A DNA stretch of 64,000 nt from Arhodomonas sp051195215 (GTDB taxonomy: Bacteria > Pseudomonadota > Gammaproteobacteria > Nitrococcales > Nitrococcaceae), in assembly GCF_051195215.1 (NCBI RefSeq), contig NZ_JBNAZM010000017.1, positions 1-64,000 on the forward strand, given 5' to 3'. The notes under the pieces were generated by a model. That model ran no database searches. It was not told where the DNA came from and saw nothing but the letters and a program-made list of their open reading frames with translations. The position numbers were made by a program, and so were the translations under genes. The stretch's first letter is position 1. Every line of letters begins with the position of its first letter. This document shows, piece by piece, positions 43,019 to 51,587 of this stretch.

Positions 43019-43071
43019 CGCCGGTCCGCAGTGCCCCGCGGATGACCAACGTCCGGAATGCAGCGAGAACG

Positions 43072-43092
43072 CCCGCGACCGACGGTCGCGGG
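43072..43092. terminator. bidirectional hairpin between lacI-type and porin genes
   Basis: CCCGCGACC (43072-43080) and GGTCGCGGG (43084-43092) pair perfectly with loop GAC. It lies between convergent genes without a clear T tract. Confidence 0.65.
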
Positions 43093-43131
43093 CGGATATC
43101 GAAGCGGTAAACGCCAGCCGACAGGCCGCGG

Positions 43132-44652
43132 TCAGAACCAGGTTTCGGCCTGTACGCCGAAGCTCCACTCGTTGCCGGTGAAGCCATCCGTGCCGAGGGC
43201 GTCGTCTTCGCTAAAGCCGTCGAGGTCCTCGTCCCAGTCACTCCAGGAGGCGAACACGCGGATTTCGGGACGCTGCCAGAAGCCGCCTACCTCGGGCTTG
43301 AAGGTGGGGGCGACGGTCAGCTTGGTATAGCTGCCCTCGACGGCATTGCGATCCTCGAATCCCTGTGGCTCCAGATCCATCCACTGGTAGCTGGCCTCGT
43401 ACTGCATCTCGAAGTTCTCGGTCAGCTCGTTGGCCAAGCGCACGTTGAGGGTGGCCCAGTCGTAGGTGTCACCGTGACGATAGCGATCCTCACTGGTCTC
43501 GGCCAGGATGGCCGGGGCCACGCGCCAGGTCGGTGTCACATGGGTCGTGCCATACGCGGCAAGACGCGTCGAGACAGCATCGTCGATCAAGCGACCGTCG
43601 GAACCTATGCTCTTGGTCTCGGCGCCGAGCCCCCGACCGTGGAGCAACGCCGCCTTGAAGCTGCCGCCGGCGAGGCCGAAGAAGCTGTCGCCGTGATAGG
43701 CCAGCATGGTATGGAAACCTGTATCGGCCGCTTGTTCGTCCGCCCAGTCGTCATTGACGCGTTCGTCGTTGTCGGCGGCGGACATGCCGCTGACCATCCA
43801 CTGCCAGCCACCGAAGTAGTTGTTGGTGGTCAGGATCAGGTTGTCCGTGCTGCCGGTGTCATTGGGGTTTTCCCGACTGACCCGGAAGTCGGAGAAGCTG
43901 CGTCCGTAGAGGGAGAGATTGGACGTCCAGTCGTCGGCCAGCTGCATGTCATAGATGCCGGCGCCGGTGCCGGAGAGAAAGACGACGTCGCTGTCGAGCC
44001 AGTGGATATCGAAGTTGTCGCGGTCGAAGCGCTTGCCGGCCCAGATAGCAGCGTCCTCGAAGGCCCCGGTAAAGCTCGGCAGGTCGCTGAGCTCGACGTA
44101 GACCTGACGCACGTTGAGGTTCGACTCCTCGGCGGTCCAGTCGTTACTGGTCCTGACGCCGTCGGCGAGCATGGTGCGGTAATGCGCCTTGGCGCCGTTA
44201 TCGAACCGCATCCTGTAGTTGAGGATGGCCTCGGCGTAGGTATCCGGCTCGTTACCCAGTCGCCCCACCGCGCCCCCCACGGAGCCGGCCGGCGTCAGGT
44301 AGGGGCCGCCCTCGGTGCTCTTCCCGTCCTGGCCGATCAGCAGTCCGGAGCGGGCGTAGGCATTGAAGGAAAAGCCTTCCTCACCGCTGGCCTGGCGTTC
44401 CACCTTCGTCAGTCGTGCGTTGAGGCTTTCTTCCGATAACCGCTCCTCGGCCTGTTGCTCAGCCACCTCGGCACGCCGCTCGGCGGCACGAGCACGCTGC
44501 TCGGCGGCGATGATGCGCTCCTCCAATTCGCGCAGGCGCTCCTCGACGTCAACGGGCGCCTGGGCCGAGACCAGGCCGCTCGCACCGAGACCGGCAACCG
44601 CCATTGCGATGATTAACGGGGACTTCTGCTTGTGGAAAGCGGGGATTGTCAT
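43132..44652 (-). CDS. carbohydrate outer-membrane porin (LamB/ScrY family)
   Basis: The 506-residue protein has a signal peptide (residues 1-31, ending GASGLVSAQA). A coiled coil at about 36-87 (ELEERIIAAEQRARAAERRA) follows, and then a beta-barrel region ends in WSFGVQAETWF with terminal Phe. The periplasmic coiled coil before the barrel is the ScrY type of sugar porin; LamB lacks it. LamB-family segments include IWAGKRFDRDNFDIHWLD. ATG 44652 is chosen by the signal peptide. It should let alpha-glucosides into the periplasm for the importer at 45253. Confidence 0.88.
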   Translation of the reverse strand: MTIPAFHKQKSPLIIAMAVAGLGASGLVSAQAPVDVEERLRELEERIIAAEQRARAAERRAEVAEQQAEERLSEESLNARLTKVERQASGEEGFSFNAYARSGLLIGQDGKSTEGGPYLTPAGSVGGAVGRLGNEPDTYAEAILNYRMRFDNGAKAHYRTMLADGVRTSNDWTAEESNLNVRQVYVELSDLPSFTGAFEDAAIWAGKRFDRDNFDIHWLDSDVVFLSGTGAGIYDMQLADDWTSNLSLYGRSFSDFRVSRENPNDTGSTDNLILTTNNYFGGWQWMVSGMSAADNDERVNDDWADEQAADTGFHTMLAYHGDSFFGLAGGSFKAALLHGRGLGAETKSIGSDGRLIDDAVSTRLAAYGTTHVTPTWRVAPAILAETSEDRYRHGDTYDWATLNVRLANELTENFEMQYEASYQWMDLEPQGFEDRNAVEGSYTKLTVAPTFKPEVGGFWQRPEIRVFASWSDWDEDLDGFSEDDALGTDGFTGNEWSFGVQAETWF

Positions 44653-44817
44653 GGTAATAGTCGCCCCTTGTTGTCGTTGCGATGGGTCATGCCGAAACAT
44701 GACGTGCCCCATGTCCCGGTAGTCGTGGCGACTCGCCGACCTGACCGGCGGTGTGCAGACCGAATGACAGTCCCGCCAGGGCAAGTAGCCAGGCCAGGAC
44801 ATGGAACACGCGTTGAA

Positions 44818-44831
44818 CTTAATCGATTAAG
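44818..44831. promoter_or_regulatory. LacI-type operator near the porin promoter
   Basis: CTTAATCGATTAAG is a perfect 14-bp palindrome with central CG, the hallmark of LacI-family sites. It lies 166 bases upstream of the porin start. Confidence 0.75.
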
Positions 44832-45150
44832 ATACGGAGCGCAAAACCTTCACCACATGACGAATGCGTCATGCCGATGAGCCCCTGTTGCTGAGGCGGC
44901 GATTGCGGAAGCTGGCGCGAACCCCCCGCTGGCAGGCTCTCGAGCGGTCCACATCGACGCGGGCGGCCTCGATCTGCCCTTCAGTGCTCGGCGTGAACGG
45001 TTCGCTCGAACGCCTGCGCGCTCCTGACAGGCCCCGGGCACCCCGGGTGCCTTCGTGGATGCGCTGGACACGATTTGTGGCGTCGGTCTCCTTTGGTGAA
45101 AGTCCGGGTTGCAGTCCGGGACCACCATTGCTTAACTGTCGAAGCGGATT

Positions 45151-45164
45151 CTTAATCGTTTAAG
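45151..45164. promoter_or_regulatory. LacI-type operator upstream of the alpha-glucoside operon
   Basis: CTTAATCGTTTAAG differs from the site at 44818 by one base. It lies 89 bases before the binding-protein start. Confidence 0.75.
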
Positions 45165-45252
45165 ACAACCAAGGCGACACCGCTTGGTGCCATGGTGGCT
45201 CGACGCGGTAACGCCCTGCTGCCGACAACAAACCATTGAGGAGGAAGGCGCC

Positions 45253-46524
45253 ATGAAGTCCCACAAGACACTGATCGCTACCGCCCTGGCCCTCGGCGGT
45301 AGCGTGGCCGGAAGCCCGGCGGTGGCCGTCGAGCTGACGATCTCATGCGGCGCGGTGGGGGCCGAGCTCGCCCTCTGCGAAGAAGGCGTCGCCAAGTGGG
45401 AGGAGAAGACGGGTCACCAGGTGGATATCGTCTCCACTCCGAATTCCTCCACGGAACGCCTGTCGCTGTACCAGCAGATTCTCTCGGCGCAATCCAGCGA
45501 CATCGACGTGATGCAGATCGATGTGGTCTGGCCCGGGCTGCTGGCCAACCACCTGCTAAACCTGCGCGATCCCCTCGGCGAGGACGCCGCCGCCGGTCAT
45601 TTCGACACCATTGTGGCCAACAACACTGTCGACGACCGCCTGGTGGCAATGCCGTGGTTCACCGATGCCGGGGTCCTCTACTACCGCAAGGACCTGCTCG
45701 CCAAGCACGGTTTCGAGGCGCCCGAAACCTGGCGGGAAATGACCGATATCGCCCAGGAAATCCAGGCCGCCGAGCGCGACGCCGGGAACGACAAAATGTG
45801 GGGCTACGTCTTCCAGGGCCGGGCCTACGAGGGTCTGACCTGCAACGCCCTGGAGTGGGTGGCAAGCCATGGTGGCGGCACCATCGTGGACGCCGACGGC
45901 GAAATCACCATCGACAACGCAGAGGCCGCCAGGGCCCTCGACCTGGCCGCCACCTGGATCGGGGAAATCTCGCCGAATGGCGTGCTCAACTACACCGAGG
46001 AAGAGGCTCGCGGCATCTTCCAGTCCGGCAACGCCGTGTTCATGCGCAACTGGCCGTATGCCTGGTCGCTGGCCCAGAGCGAGGACAGCGACGTAGCCGG
46101 CAAGGTTGGCGTGGTCAAGCTGCCGCACGGCCCCGACGGCGATAGCGCCGCGACGCTCGGGGGCTGGAACCTGGCGGTCTCGAAATACAGCGAGCACCCC
46201 GATCTCGCCGCGGATCTGGTGGCCTTCCTCACCGGCAAGCCCGAACAGAAGCGTCGCGCCATCGAGGGCGCCTATAACCCCACGATCGCCGCCCTCTACG
46301 AGGACGAGGCGGTCCTCGAGGCCGTGCCTTTCTTCGGCACGCTCTACGACACATTCACCAACGCCGTGGCCCGCCCGTCGGCGCCCACCGGCGACAACTA
46401 CGGCCGCGTCAGCAACAGCTTCTTCAACGCCGTGCACGACGTGCTCTCCGGCGACCGCGGCGGCGCCGAGGCTCTCACCCGGCTGGACAGCGAGCTGTCG
46501 CGCATCAAGCGCCGCCGCTGGTAA
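45253..46524 (+). CDS. trehalose/maltose-type ABC transporter substrate-binding protein
   Basis: The 423-residue binding protein has a signal peptide (HKTLIATALALGGSVAGSPA, then VAV). The mature N-terminus LTISCGAVGAELALCEEGVA and IVSTPNSSTERLSLYQQILS, with DIDVMQIDVVWPGLLANHLL, are typical of ThuE/TMBP-type proteins for trehalose, maltose or sucrose. ATG 45253 follows GGAGGA. It starts an operon with two permeases, an alpha-glucosidase and an ATPase. Confidence 0.9.
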   Translation: MKSHKTLIATALALGGSVAGSPAVAVELTISCGAVGAELALCEEGVAKWEEKTGHQVDIVSTPNSSTERLSLYQQILSAQSSDIDVMQIDVVWPGLLANHLLNLRDPLGEDAAAGHFDTIVANNTVDDRLVAMPWFTDAGVLYYRKDLLAKHGFEAPETWREMTDIAQEIQAAERDAGNDKMWGYVFQGRAYEGLTCNALEWVASHGGGTIVDADGEITIDNAEAARALDLAATWIGEISPNGVLNYTEEEARGIFQSGNAVFMRNWPYAWSLAQSEDSDVAGKVGVVKLPHGPDGDSAATLGGWNLAVSKYSEHPDLAADLVAFLTGKPEQKRRAIEGAYNPTIAALYEDEAVLEAVPFFGTLYDTFTNAVARPSAPTGDNYGRVSNSFFNAVHDVLSGDRGGAEALTRLDSELSRIKRRRW

Positions 46525-46536
46525 CGGGGACTCGTC

Positions 46537-47511
46537 ATGACGACACGGGCTACCGATAGCGCCCCCCTCGCGGGGCGCTTCTACCAGGCCGGCCGTCGAG
46601 GCACAGACGTCCACACTCAGCGCGTGCGCGCGGCCTGGCTGTTCCTGATTCCGATGCTGATCACCCTCGCCATGGTGGCCGGGTGGCCGCTGTTGCGGAC
46701 TTTCTACTTCAGCTTCACCGATGCCTCGTTGTCGGATACCGGAAGCGCCGCCTTCATCGGGTTCGAGAACTACCTGGTCTACGTCGACGGCGCCTGGTAC
46801 GGCCTGCTCACCGACCCGGTGTGGTGGACGTCCGTGTGGAACACCTTGTTCTTCTCCGTCGTCTCGGTGTCGCTGGAGGTGGTCTTCGGCATCATCGTGG
46901 CCCTGCTGCTCAACGCCGAGTTCAAGGGCCGGATGCTGGTCCGGGCAGCGGTGCTGATCCCCTGGGCCATTCCCACCATCGTCTCGGCCAAGATGTGGGC
47001 CTGGATGCTCAACGACCAGTTCGGGATCATCAACCACCTGCTGATGGGCCTGGGATTGATCGACGCCTCCCTGGCCTGGACCGCCGACGCCTCGCTGTCC
47101 ATGTGGGCGGTGATCATGGTCGATGTGTGGAAGACCATCCCCTTCGTCGCGTTGCTGGTGCTGGCCGCCCTGCAGATGTTGCCCAGGGACTGCTACGAAG
47201 CCGCCGAGGTCGACGGCATCCATCCGGTCAAGGTGTTCTTCCGCGTCACGCTGCCGCTGATCACCCCGGCCCTGCTGGTCGCCGTGATCTTCCGTCTGCT
47301 CGACGCGTTGCGCGTGTTCGACGTCATCTACGTGCTGACCTCCAACTCCACCAGCACCATGACCATGTCGATCTACGCCCGCCAACAACTCGTCGAGTTC
47401 CAGGACGTGGGCTATGGCAGCGCCGCCTCGACCCTGCTGTTTCTGGTCATCGCACTGGTGACCGTCCTCTACCTGTACCTGGGCCGCCGTCAGCTGGGAG
47501 TCGACCAATGA
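46537..47511 (+). CDS. alpha-glucoside ABC transporter permease (MalF/ThuF-like)
   Basis: The 324-residue permease has a cytoplasmic N-terminus of about 28 residues and six TM segments (from AAWLFLIPMLITLAMVAGWP). Its EAA loop is LPRDCYEAAEVDGIHPVKVF. The stop overlaps the next start as ATGA. It forms the channel with the protein at 47508. Confidence 0.92.
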   Translation: MTTRATDSAPLAGRFYQAGRRGTDVHTQRVRAAWLFLIPMLITLAMVAGWPLLRTFYFSFTDASLSDTGSAAFIGFENYLVYVDGAWYGLLTDPVWWTSVWNTLFFSVVSVSLEVVFGIIVALLLNAEFKGRMLVRAAVLIPWAIPTIVSAKMWAWMLNDQFGIINHLLMGLGLIDASLAWTADASLSMWAVIMVDVWKTIPFVALLVLAALQMLPRDCYEAAEVDGIHPVKVFFRVTLPLITPALLVAVIFRLLDALRVFDVIYVLTSNSTSTMTMSIYARQQLVEFQDVGYGSAASTLLFLVIALVTVLYLYLGRRQLGVDQ

Positions 47512-48353
47512 ACAACCGGTATCAGTTGACAAGGCTCGCCAAGCAGATCGGCAAGTGGATCCTGATCGCGGTGATCCTAGTCTATGCCATTTTCCCCTTC
47601 TACTACGCCGTCATCACCTCGCTGAAGCCCGCGAGCGAGCTTTTCCAGGTCGACTACTGGCTGACGTCGCTGGACTTCGGCAACTACGCACGGATCTTCT
47701 CCGAGAAGAGCTTCGTGCAGGCCATCGTCAACTCGATCGTGGTTGCCGTTAGCGTGGTATTCATCGCGCTGCTGCTGGGCGTGACCGCCGCCTATGCGCT
47801 GGGCCGCGTACACTTCCGCGGCCGCACCACGGTGATGCTGGTGGTGCTCGGGGTGTCGATGTTTCCGCAGGTCGCGGTGCTCTCGGGACTGTTCGAGGTC
47901 ATCCGCACCCTGAACCTCTACAACAACCCCGGTGGCCTGATCCTGAGTTACACGATCTTCACCCTGCCCTTCACGGTCTGGGTGCTGACCACCTTCGTGC
48001 GCCAGCTACCCATGGAGCTCGAGGAAGCCGCGATCATGGACGGCGCCACGCCCTGGGTGACCATCACCCGGGTGTTCCTGCCGTTGATGTGGCCGGCCAT
48101 GGCGACCACCGGCCTGCTGGCCTTCATTGCCGCCTGGAACGAGTTCCTGTTCGCGCTGACCTTCACCCTTACCGACGACCAGCGCACCGTGCCGGTCGCC
48201 ATCGCCCTGATCTCCGGCGGCAGCCAGCATGAACTGCCCTGGGGGCCGATCATGGCCGCCTCGGTCACCGTCACCGTGCCCCTGGTCGTGCTGGTGATGA
48301 TCTTCCAGCGTCGCATCGTCTCGGGCCTCACCGCCGGCGCAGTCAAGGGATGA
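47508..48353 (+). CDS. alpha-glucoside ABC transporter permease (MalG/ThuG-like)
   Basis: The 281-residue permease starts in the ATGA overlap. It has six TM segments, for example WILIAVILVYAIFPFYYAVI. The EAA loop LPMELEEAAIMDGATPWVTI is clear and the C-terminus IVSGLTAGAVKG is typical. It is followed closely by the glucosidase gene. Confidence 0.92.
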   Translation: MNNRYQLTRLAKQIGKWILIAVILVYAIFPFYYAVITSLKPASELFQVDYWLTSLDFGNYARIFSEKSFVQAIVNSIVVAVSVVFIALLLGVTAAYALGRVHFRGRTTVMLVVLGVSMFPQVAVLSGLFEVIRTLNLYNNPGGLILSYTIFTLPFTVWVLTTFVRQLPMELEEAAIMDGATPWVTITRVFLPLMWPAMATTGLLAFIAAWNEFLFALTFTLTDDQRTVPVAIALISGGSQHELPWGPIMAASVTVTVPLVVLVMIFQRRIVSGLTAGAVKG

Positions 48354-48379
48354 TGCACACGATTTCAAGGACTTCCGCA

Positions 48380-49999
48380 ATGCAAGAGACCCTGACCTGG
48401 TGGCGTGGTGGCGTCATCTACCAGATCTATCCGCGCAGTTTCATGGACGCCAATGGCGACGGCATCGGCGACCTGGCCGGCATCACCGAAAAGCTCGACT
48501 ATGTAGCCGGCCTCGGCGTGGACGGAATCTGGCTATCGCCGTTCTTCACATCGCCGATGCACGATTTCGGTTATGACGTCAGCGACTACCGCGACGTCGA
48601 CCCGATGTTCGGCACCCTGGACGACTTCAGGACATTACTGGCCCGGGCTCACGAGCTGGGTCTCAAGGTGATGATCGATCAGGTGATCAGCCACACCTCG
48701 GACCAGCACCCCTGGTTCCGGGAAAGCCGCCAGGACCGTACCAACCCCCGGGCCGACTGGTACGTGTGGGCCGACCCAAACCCCGACGGCACACCGCCCA
48801 ACAACTGGCTGTCGATCTTCGGCGGCACGGCCTGGACCTTCGACTCCCGGCGTCGCCAGTACTACCTGCACAACTTCCTGACCAGTCAGCCGGACCTCAA
48901 CTTCCACAATCCGGACGTGCGCCGCGCCCAGCTCGACAACATGCGCTTCTGGCTGGAGCTCGGCGTGGACGGCTTCCGTCTGGACACCGTCAACTTCTAC
49001 TTTCACGACGCAGAGCTCCGCGACAACCCGCCGGTGCCGGCGGGCGGAGCCAAGACCCTGGGTGCCCCGGACGCCAACCCCTACACCTGGCAGCGCCATA
49101 TTCACGACATCAGCCGTCCGGAGAACGTCGATTTCCTCAGGGATCTGCGCACGCTGATGGACGAGTTCCCCGGCACCACCACAGTGGGAGAGATCGGCGA
49201 CGACAAACCGCTGGAGCGAATTGCCGAATACACCGCCGGCGGCAACAAGCTGCACATGGCCTACGGGTTCGACCTGCTCAACGAGCCCCACTCTGCGAGC
49301 TATATCCGTGAGGTGATCGAGCGTTTTCAGCGCCTCGCCGGCGACGCCTGGCCGTGCTGGGCGCTGTCCAACCACGACGTCGTACGCAGCGCTACCCGCT
49401 GGGGGGCCGGTGAGGATCCGGTGGCCTACCCCAAGGTGGCGCTGGCGATGCTCTTGGCGCTGCGCGGCACGATCTGCCTGTATCAGGGTGAGGAGCTGGG
49501 ACTACCGGAGGCCGAGGTGCGCTTCGAGCGCATACAGGACCCCTACGGCAAAGTGCTGTGGCCGGAGTTCAAGGGCCGTGACGGCTGCCGCACACCGATG
49601 CCCTGGCGCGACGAGCCCCTGGGCGGGTTTTCCTCCGTCGAGCCGTGGCTGCCGGTGGAGGCGCGCCAGCTACCGCTCGCCGTGGAGCACCAGCAGGAAG
49701 ACACCGACTCCGTGCTCAACGCCACGCGGGCTCTGTTGCGCTTCCGCCGTGCCCACCCGGCACTGGTCGACGGCGACCTCGAGCTGGTCGACGTGGGCGA
49801 GGAACTGCTCGGCTTCGTGCGTGAGGGCCACGGTGAGGCGCTGCTATGCGTGTTCAACCTGGGCGGCGAGTCCCGCAGCACCCCCCTGCCGCGGCCGGCC
49901 ACCCTGCTGGATGGCCCGGGCTTCGAGGCCTCGCTGAACGGCGGGAGACTGCATATGCCGCCCTACCAGGCCGCCTACCTCCGGCTCGACGGCTACTAA
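48380..49999 (+). CDS. GH13 alpha-glucosidase (HaG-like)
   Basis: The 539-residue cytoplasmic enzyme hydrolyses alpha-glucosides such as maltose or trehalose-like substrates. Counting from ATG 48380 the catalytic residues fall at D202 (GFRLDTVNF), E271 (VGEIGDD) and D333 (SNHDVVRS). This numbering matches the Halomonas enzyme HaG as I recall it. AAGGA lies 8 bases upstream of this ATG, so it is preferred over ATG 48350. Other signatures are GDGIGDLAGITEKLDYVAGL and FTSPMHDFGYDVSDYRDVDP. The stop codon lies inside the left end of a MITE-like element. Confidence 0.95.
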   Translation: MQETLTWWRGGVIYQIYPRSFMDANGDGIGDLAGITEKLDYVAGLGVDGIWLSPFFTSPMHDFGYDVSDYRDVDPMFGTLDDFRTLLARAHELGLKVMIDQVISHTSDQHPWFRESRQDRTNPRADWYVWADPNPDGTPPNNWLSIFGGTAWTFDSRRRQYYLHNFLTSQPDLNFHNPDVRRAQLDNMRFWLELGVDGFRLDTVNFYFHDAELRDNPPVPAGGAKTLGAPDANPYTWQRHIHDISRPENVDFLRDLRTLMDEFPGTTTVGEIGDDKPLERIAEYTAGGNKLHMAYGFDLLNEPHSASYIREVIERFQRLAGDAWPCWALSNHDVVRSATRWGAGEDPVAYPKVALAMLLALRGTICLYQGEELGLPEAEVRFERIQDPYGKVLWPEFKGRDGCRTPMPWRDEPLGGFSSVEPWLPVEARQLPLAVEHQQEDTDSVLNATRALLRFRRAHPALVDGDLELVDVGEELLGFVREGHGEALLCVFNLGGESRSTPLPRPATLLDGPGFEASLNGGRLHMPPYQAAYLRLDGY

Positions 50000-50261
50000 T
50001 CTTCTCGGAGGTATTGTCATGTGTCAGAGCGCCAGAGCGGTTCGGGGGCAAGGCGCGCTCGCGCCGGCGTGGCCGGGTCACGTCAAGCGAGCGCAACGCC
50101 GCCACCGGGCCGCTGTGGCGCTCCCTTCGGGCCGGACTGTGCGCCGATGGGGTCTGCGTTGCTCGCCGCTCATGTAGCCCGGCTACACCGCGCGCCTCGC
50201 GCCTTGCCCCATCGGCGCACAGACCGGCTGACGCATGACAATACCTCGGAGAAGATTAGTA
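49994..50261. mobile_element. 268-bp MITE-like element with 34-bp terminal inverted repeats
   Basis: The left end (49994-50027, starting TACTAATCTTCTCGGAGG) and the right end (50228-50261, reversed) match over 34 positions with two differences. An inner inverted repeat, GTGCGCCGATGGGG with CCCCATCGGCGCAC, lies at 50139-50152 and 50206-50219. No transposase is encoded. Solo or partial ends occur at 12670 and 12909. It separates the glucosidase and ATPase genes and starts inside the glucosidase stop codon. Confidence 0.75.
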
Positions 50262-50308
50262 ACAACACACACGAACGCCGGCCCGCGAGGCCGGCGAGGA
50301 ATCGCAAG

Positions 50309-51451
50309 ATGGCAAGCGTGACCCTGGAGAAGATCAACAAGGTCTTCGGCAACATCCATATCATCAAGGATGTCGACCTGGAGGTCGACCAAGGTGAGTT
50401 CGTGGTCTTCGTCGGACCCTCGGGTTGCGGCAAATCGACCCTTCTGCGGCTGATCGCGGGGCTGGAATCGATCACCGGCGGCGAGCTGAGGATTGCCAAC
50501 GACGTGGTCAATGATCTGCCGCCCCGCGAGCGCGGCGTGGGGATGGTTTTCCAGTCCTATGCGCTCTATCCGCACATGAGCGTCTACGAAAACATGGCCT
50601 TCGGCCTCAAGCTCGCCAAGACCGCCAAGGAGACCGTCGAGGAGCGAGTCATGGCCACCGCGCGCATCCTGCAGCTCGAGGAACTGCTGCACCGCAAACC
50701 CAGGGAGCTCTCCGGCGGTCAGCGCCAGCGCGTGGCCATGGGTCGGGCCATGTCCCGGGAACCGCGGATCCTGCTATTCGACGAACCGCTCTCCAACCTC
50801 GACGCCGCGCTGCGTGTGCAGATGCGCAACGAGATCGCGCGCCTGCACCAGCGCCTGCGCTCGACCATCGTCTACGTCACCCACGACCAGATCGAAGCCA
50901 TGACCCTCGGCGACCGCATCGTTGTACTCAACGACGGCAACGTCCAGCAGGTGGGCTCGCCGCTGGAGCTCTACCAGCAGCCCCGCAACCTCTTCGTCGC
51001 CACCTTCATCGGATCGCCGAAAATGAACCTCCTCGAAGGCAGCATCGAGCGGGCGGACGCCGATGGCGCACGCGTGTGGCTGGACGTCGGCACCACCATC
51101 AATACGCGCGTCGACGCCGCCGCCCTGGGTCCCGGCGACCGGGTAACGGTAGGCGTGCGCCCCGAACATCTGGACGAGGACGCCAGCCACACCGAGTGCC
51201 TGGACGGACAGGTGAGCATCGTCGAGCACCTCGGCGAAGCCAACCTGCTCTACCTCACCCTAGCCGACGGCAGCGAGCTCGTTGTCCGCGGCGATGGCAG
51301 CCGACCGGCCAGCGTGGGTGCAGCCATGACCGTCTCGGCAGCCCCCGGTGCATTTCACGTGTTCGACGCCCGCGGCAACGCCTTGTCGCGCCTGAAGCCC
51401 GGCAATCTCGTCACCGCCGGCAAGCTCGACGCACAACCGCACAGCGCATAG
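50309..51451 (+). CDS. alpha-glucoside ABC transporter ATPase (MalK family)
   Basis: The 380-residue ATPase has Walker A GPSGCGKSTLLRL, the signature ELSGGQRQRVAMGRAM, Walker B RILLFDEPLSNLDA and YVTHDQIEAMTLGD. The C-terminal regulatory domain is almost the same as in the ATPase at 40674. It belongs to the importer at 45253-48353, although the MITE-like element lies before it. The ATG at 50309 has no strong Shine-Dalgarno; GAGG lies about 9 bases upstream. Confidence 0.93.
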   Translation: MASVTLEKINKVFGNIHIIKDVDLEVDQGEFVVFVGPSGCGKSTLLRLIAGLESITGGELRIANDVVNDLPPRERGVGMVFQSYALYPHMSVYENMAFGLKLAKTAKETVEERVMATARILQLEELLHRKPRELSGGQRQRVAMGRAMSREPRILLFDEPLSNLDAALRVQMRNEIARLHQRLRSTIVYVTHDQIEAMTLGDRIVVLNDGNVQQVGSPLELYQQPRNLFVATFIGSPKMNLLEGSIERADADGARVWLDVGTTINTRVDAAALGPGDRVTVGVRPEHLDEDASHTECLDGQVSIVEHLGEANLLYLTLADGSELVVRGDGSRPASVGAAMTVSAAPGAFHVFDARGNALSRLKPGNLVTAGKLDAQPHSA

Positions 51452-51459
51452 CCACGGCC

Positions 51460-51489
51460 GTTGGACGATCCGACCCCGGGTCGTCCAAC
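51460..51489 (+). terminator. hairpin after the alpha-glucoside ATPase gene
   Basis: GTTGGACGA (51460-51468) pairs with TCGTCCAAC (51481-51489), and the interior GACC/GGGTC extends it. There is no long T tract. It marks the likely end of the operon. Confidence 0.6.
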
Positions 51490-51587
51490 GCCGCCGTTTC
51501 TCGATCACCGGGAGCTGAAACATACGGGTCATAGTGTCCGCCTAGACTGCACGCCTGAGAAACCGTTCACACTTTCGCAGGCCGTCT

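Larger units (their letters stand above)
44653..45252. other. divergent control region of porin and alpha-glucoside operon
   Basis: No gene is seen in these 600 bases. It holds the palindromes at 44818 and 45151 and another dyad, CATGACG with CGTCATG, at 44856-44873. GGAGGA lies just before the 45253 start. Confidence 0.6.

Noticed and set aside
45080..45125. Riboswitch-like GGTGAAAGTCCGGGTTGC segment
   Set aside because: It forms local pairs (GTCCGG and similar) but fits no riboswitch class I can identify, and the downstream genes are explained by LacI control.
45556..47532. 658-codon minus-strand frame opposite the alpha-glucoside importer genes
   Set aside because: The sense strand encodes a typical binding protein and permease. 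The antisense product is His/Gln/Gly-rich without domains.
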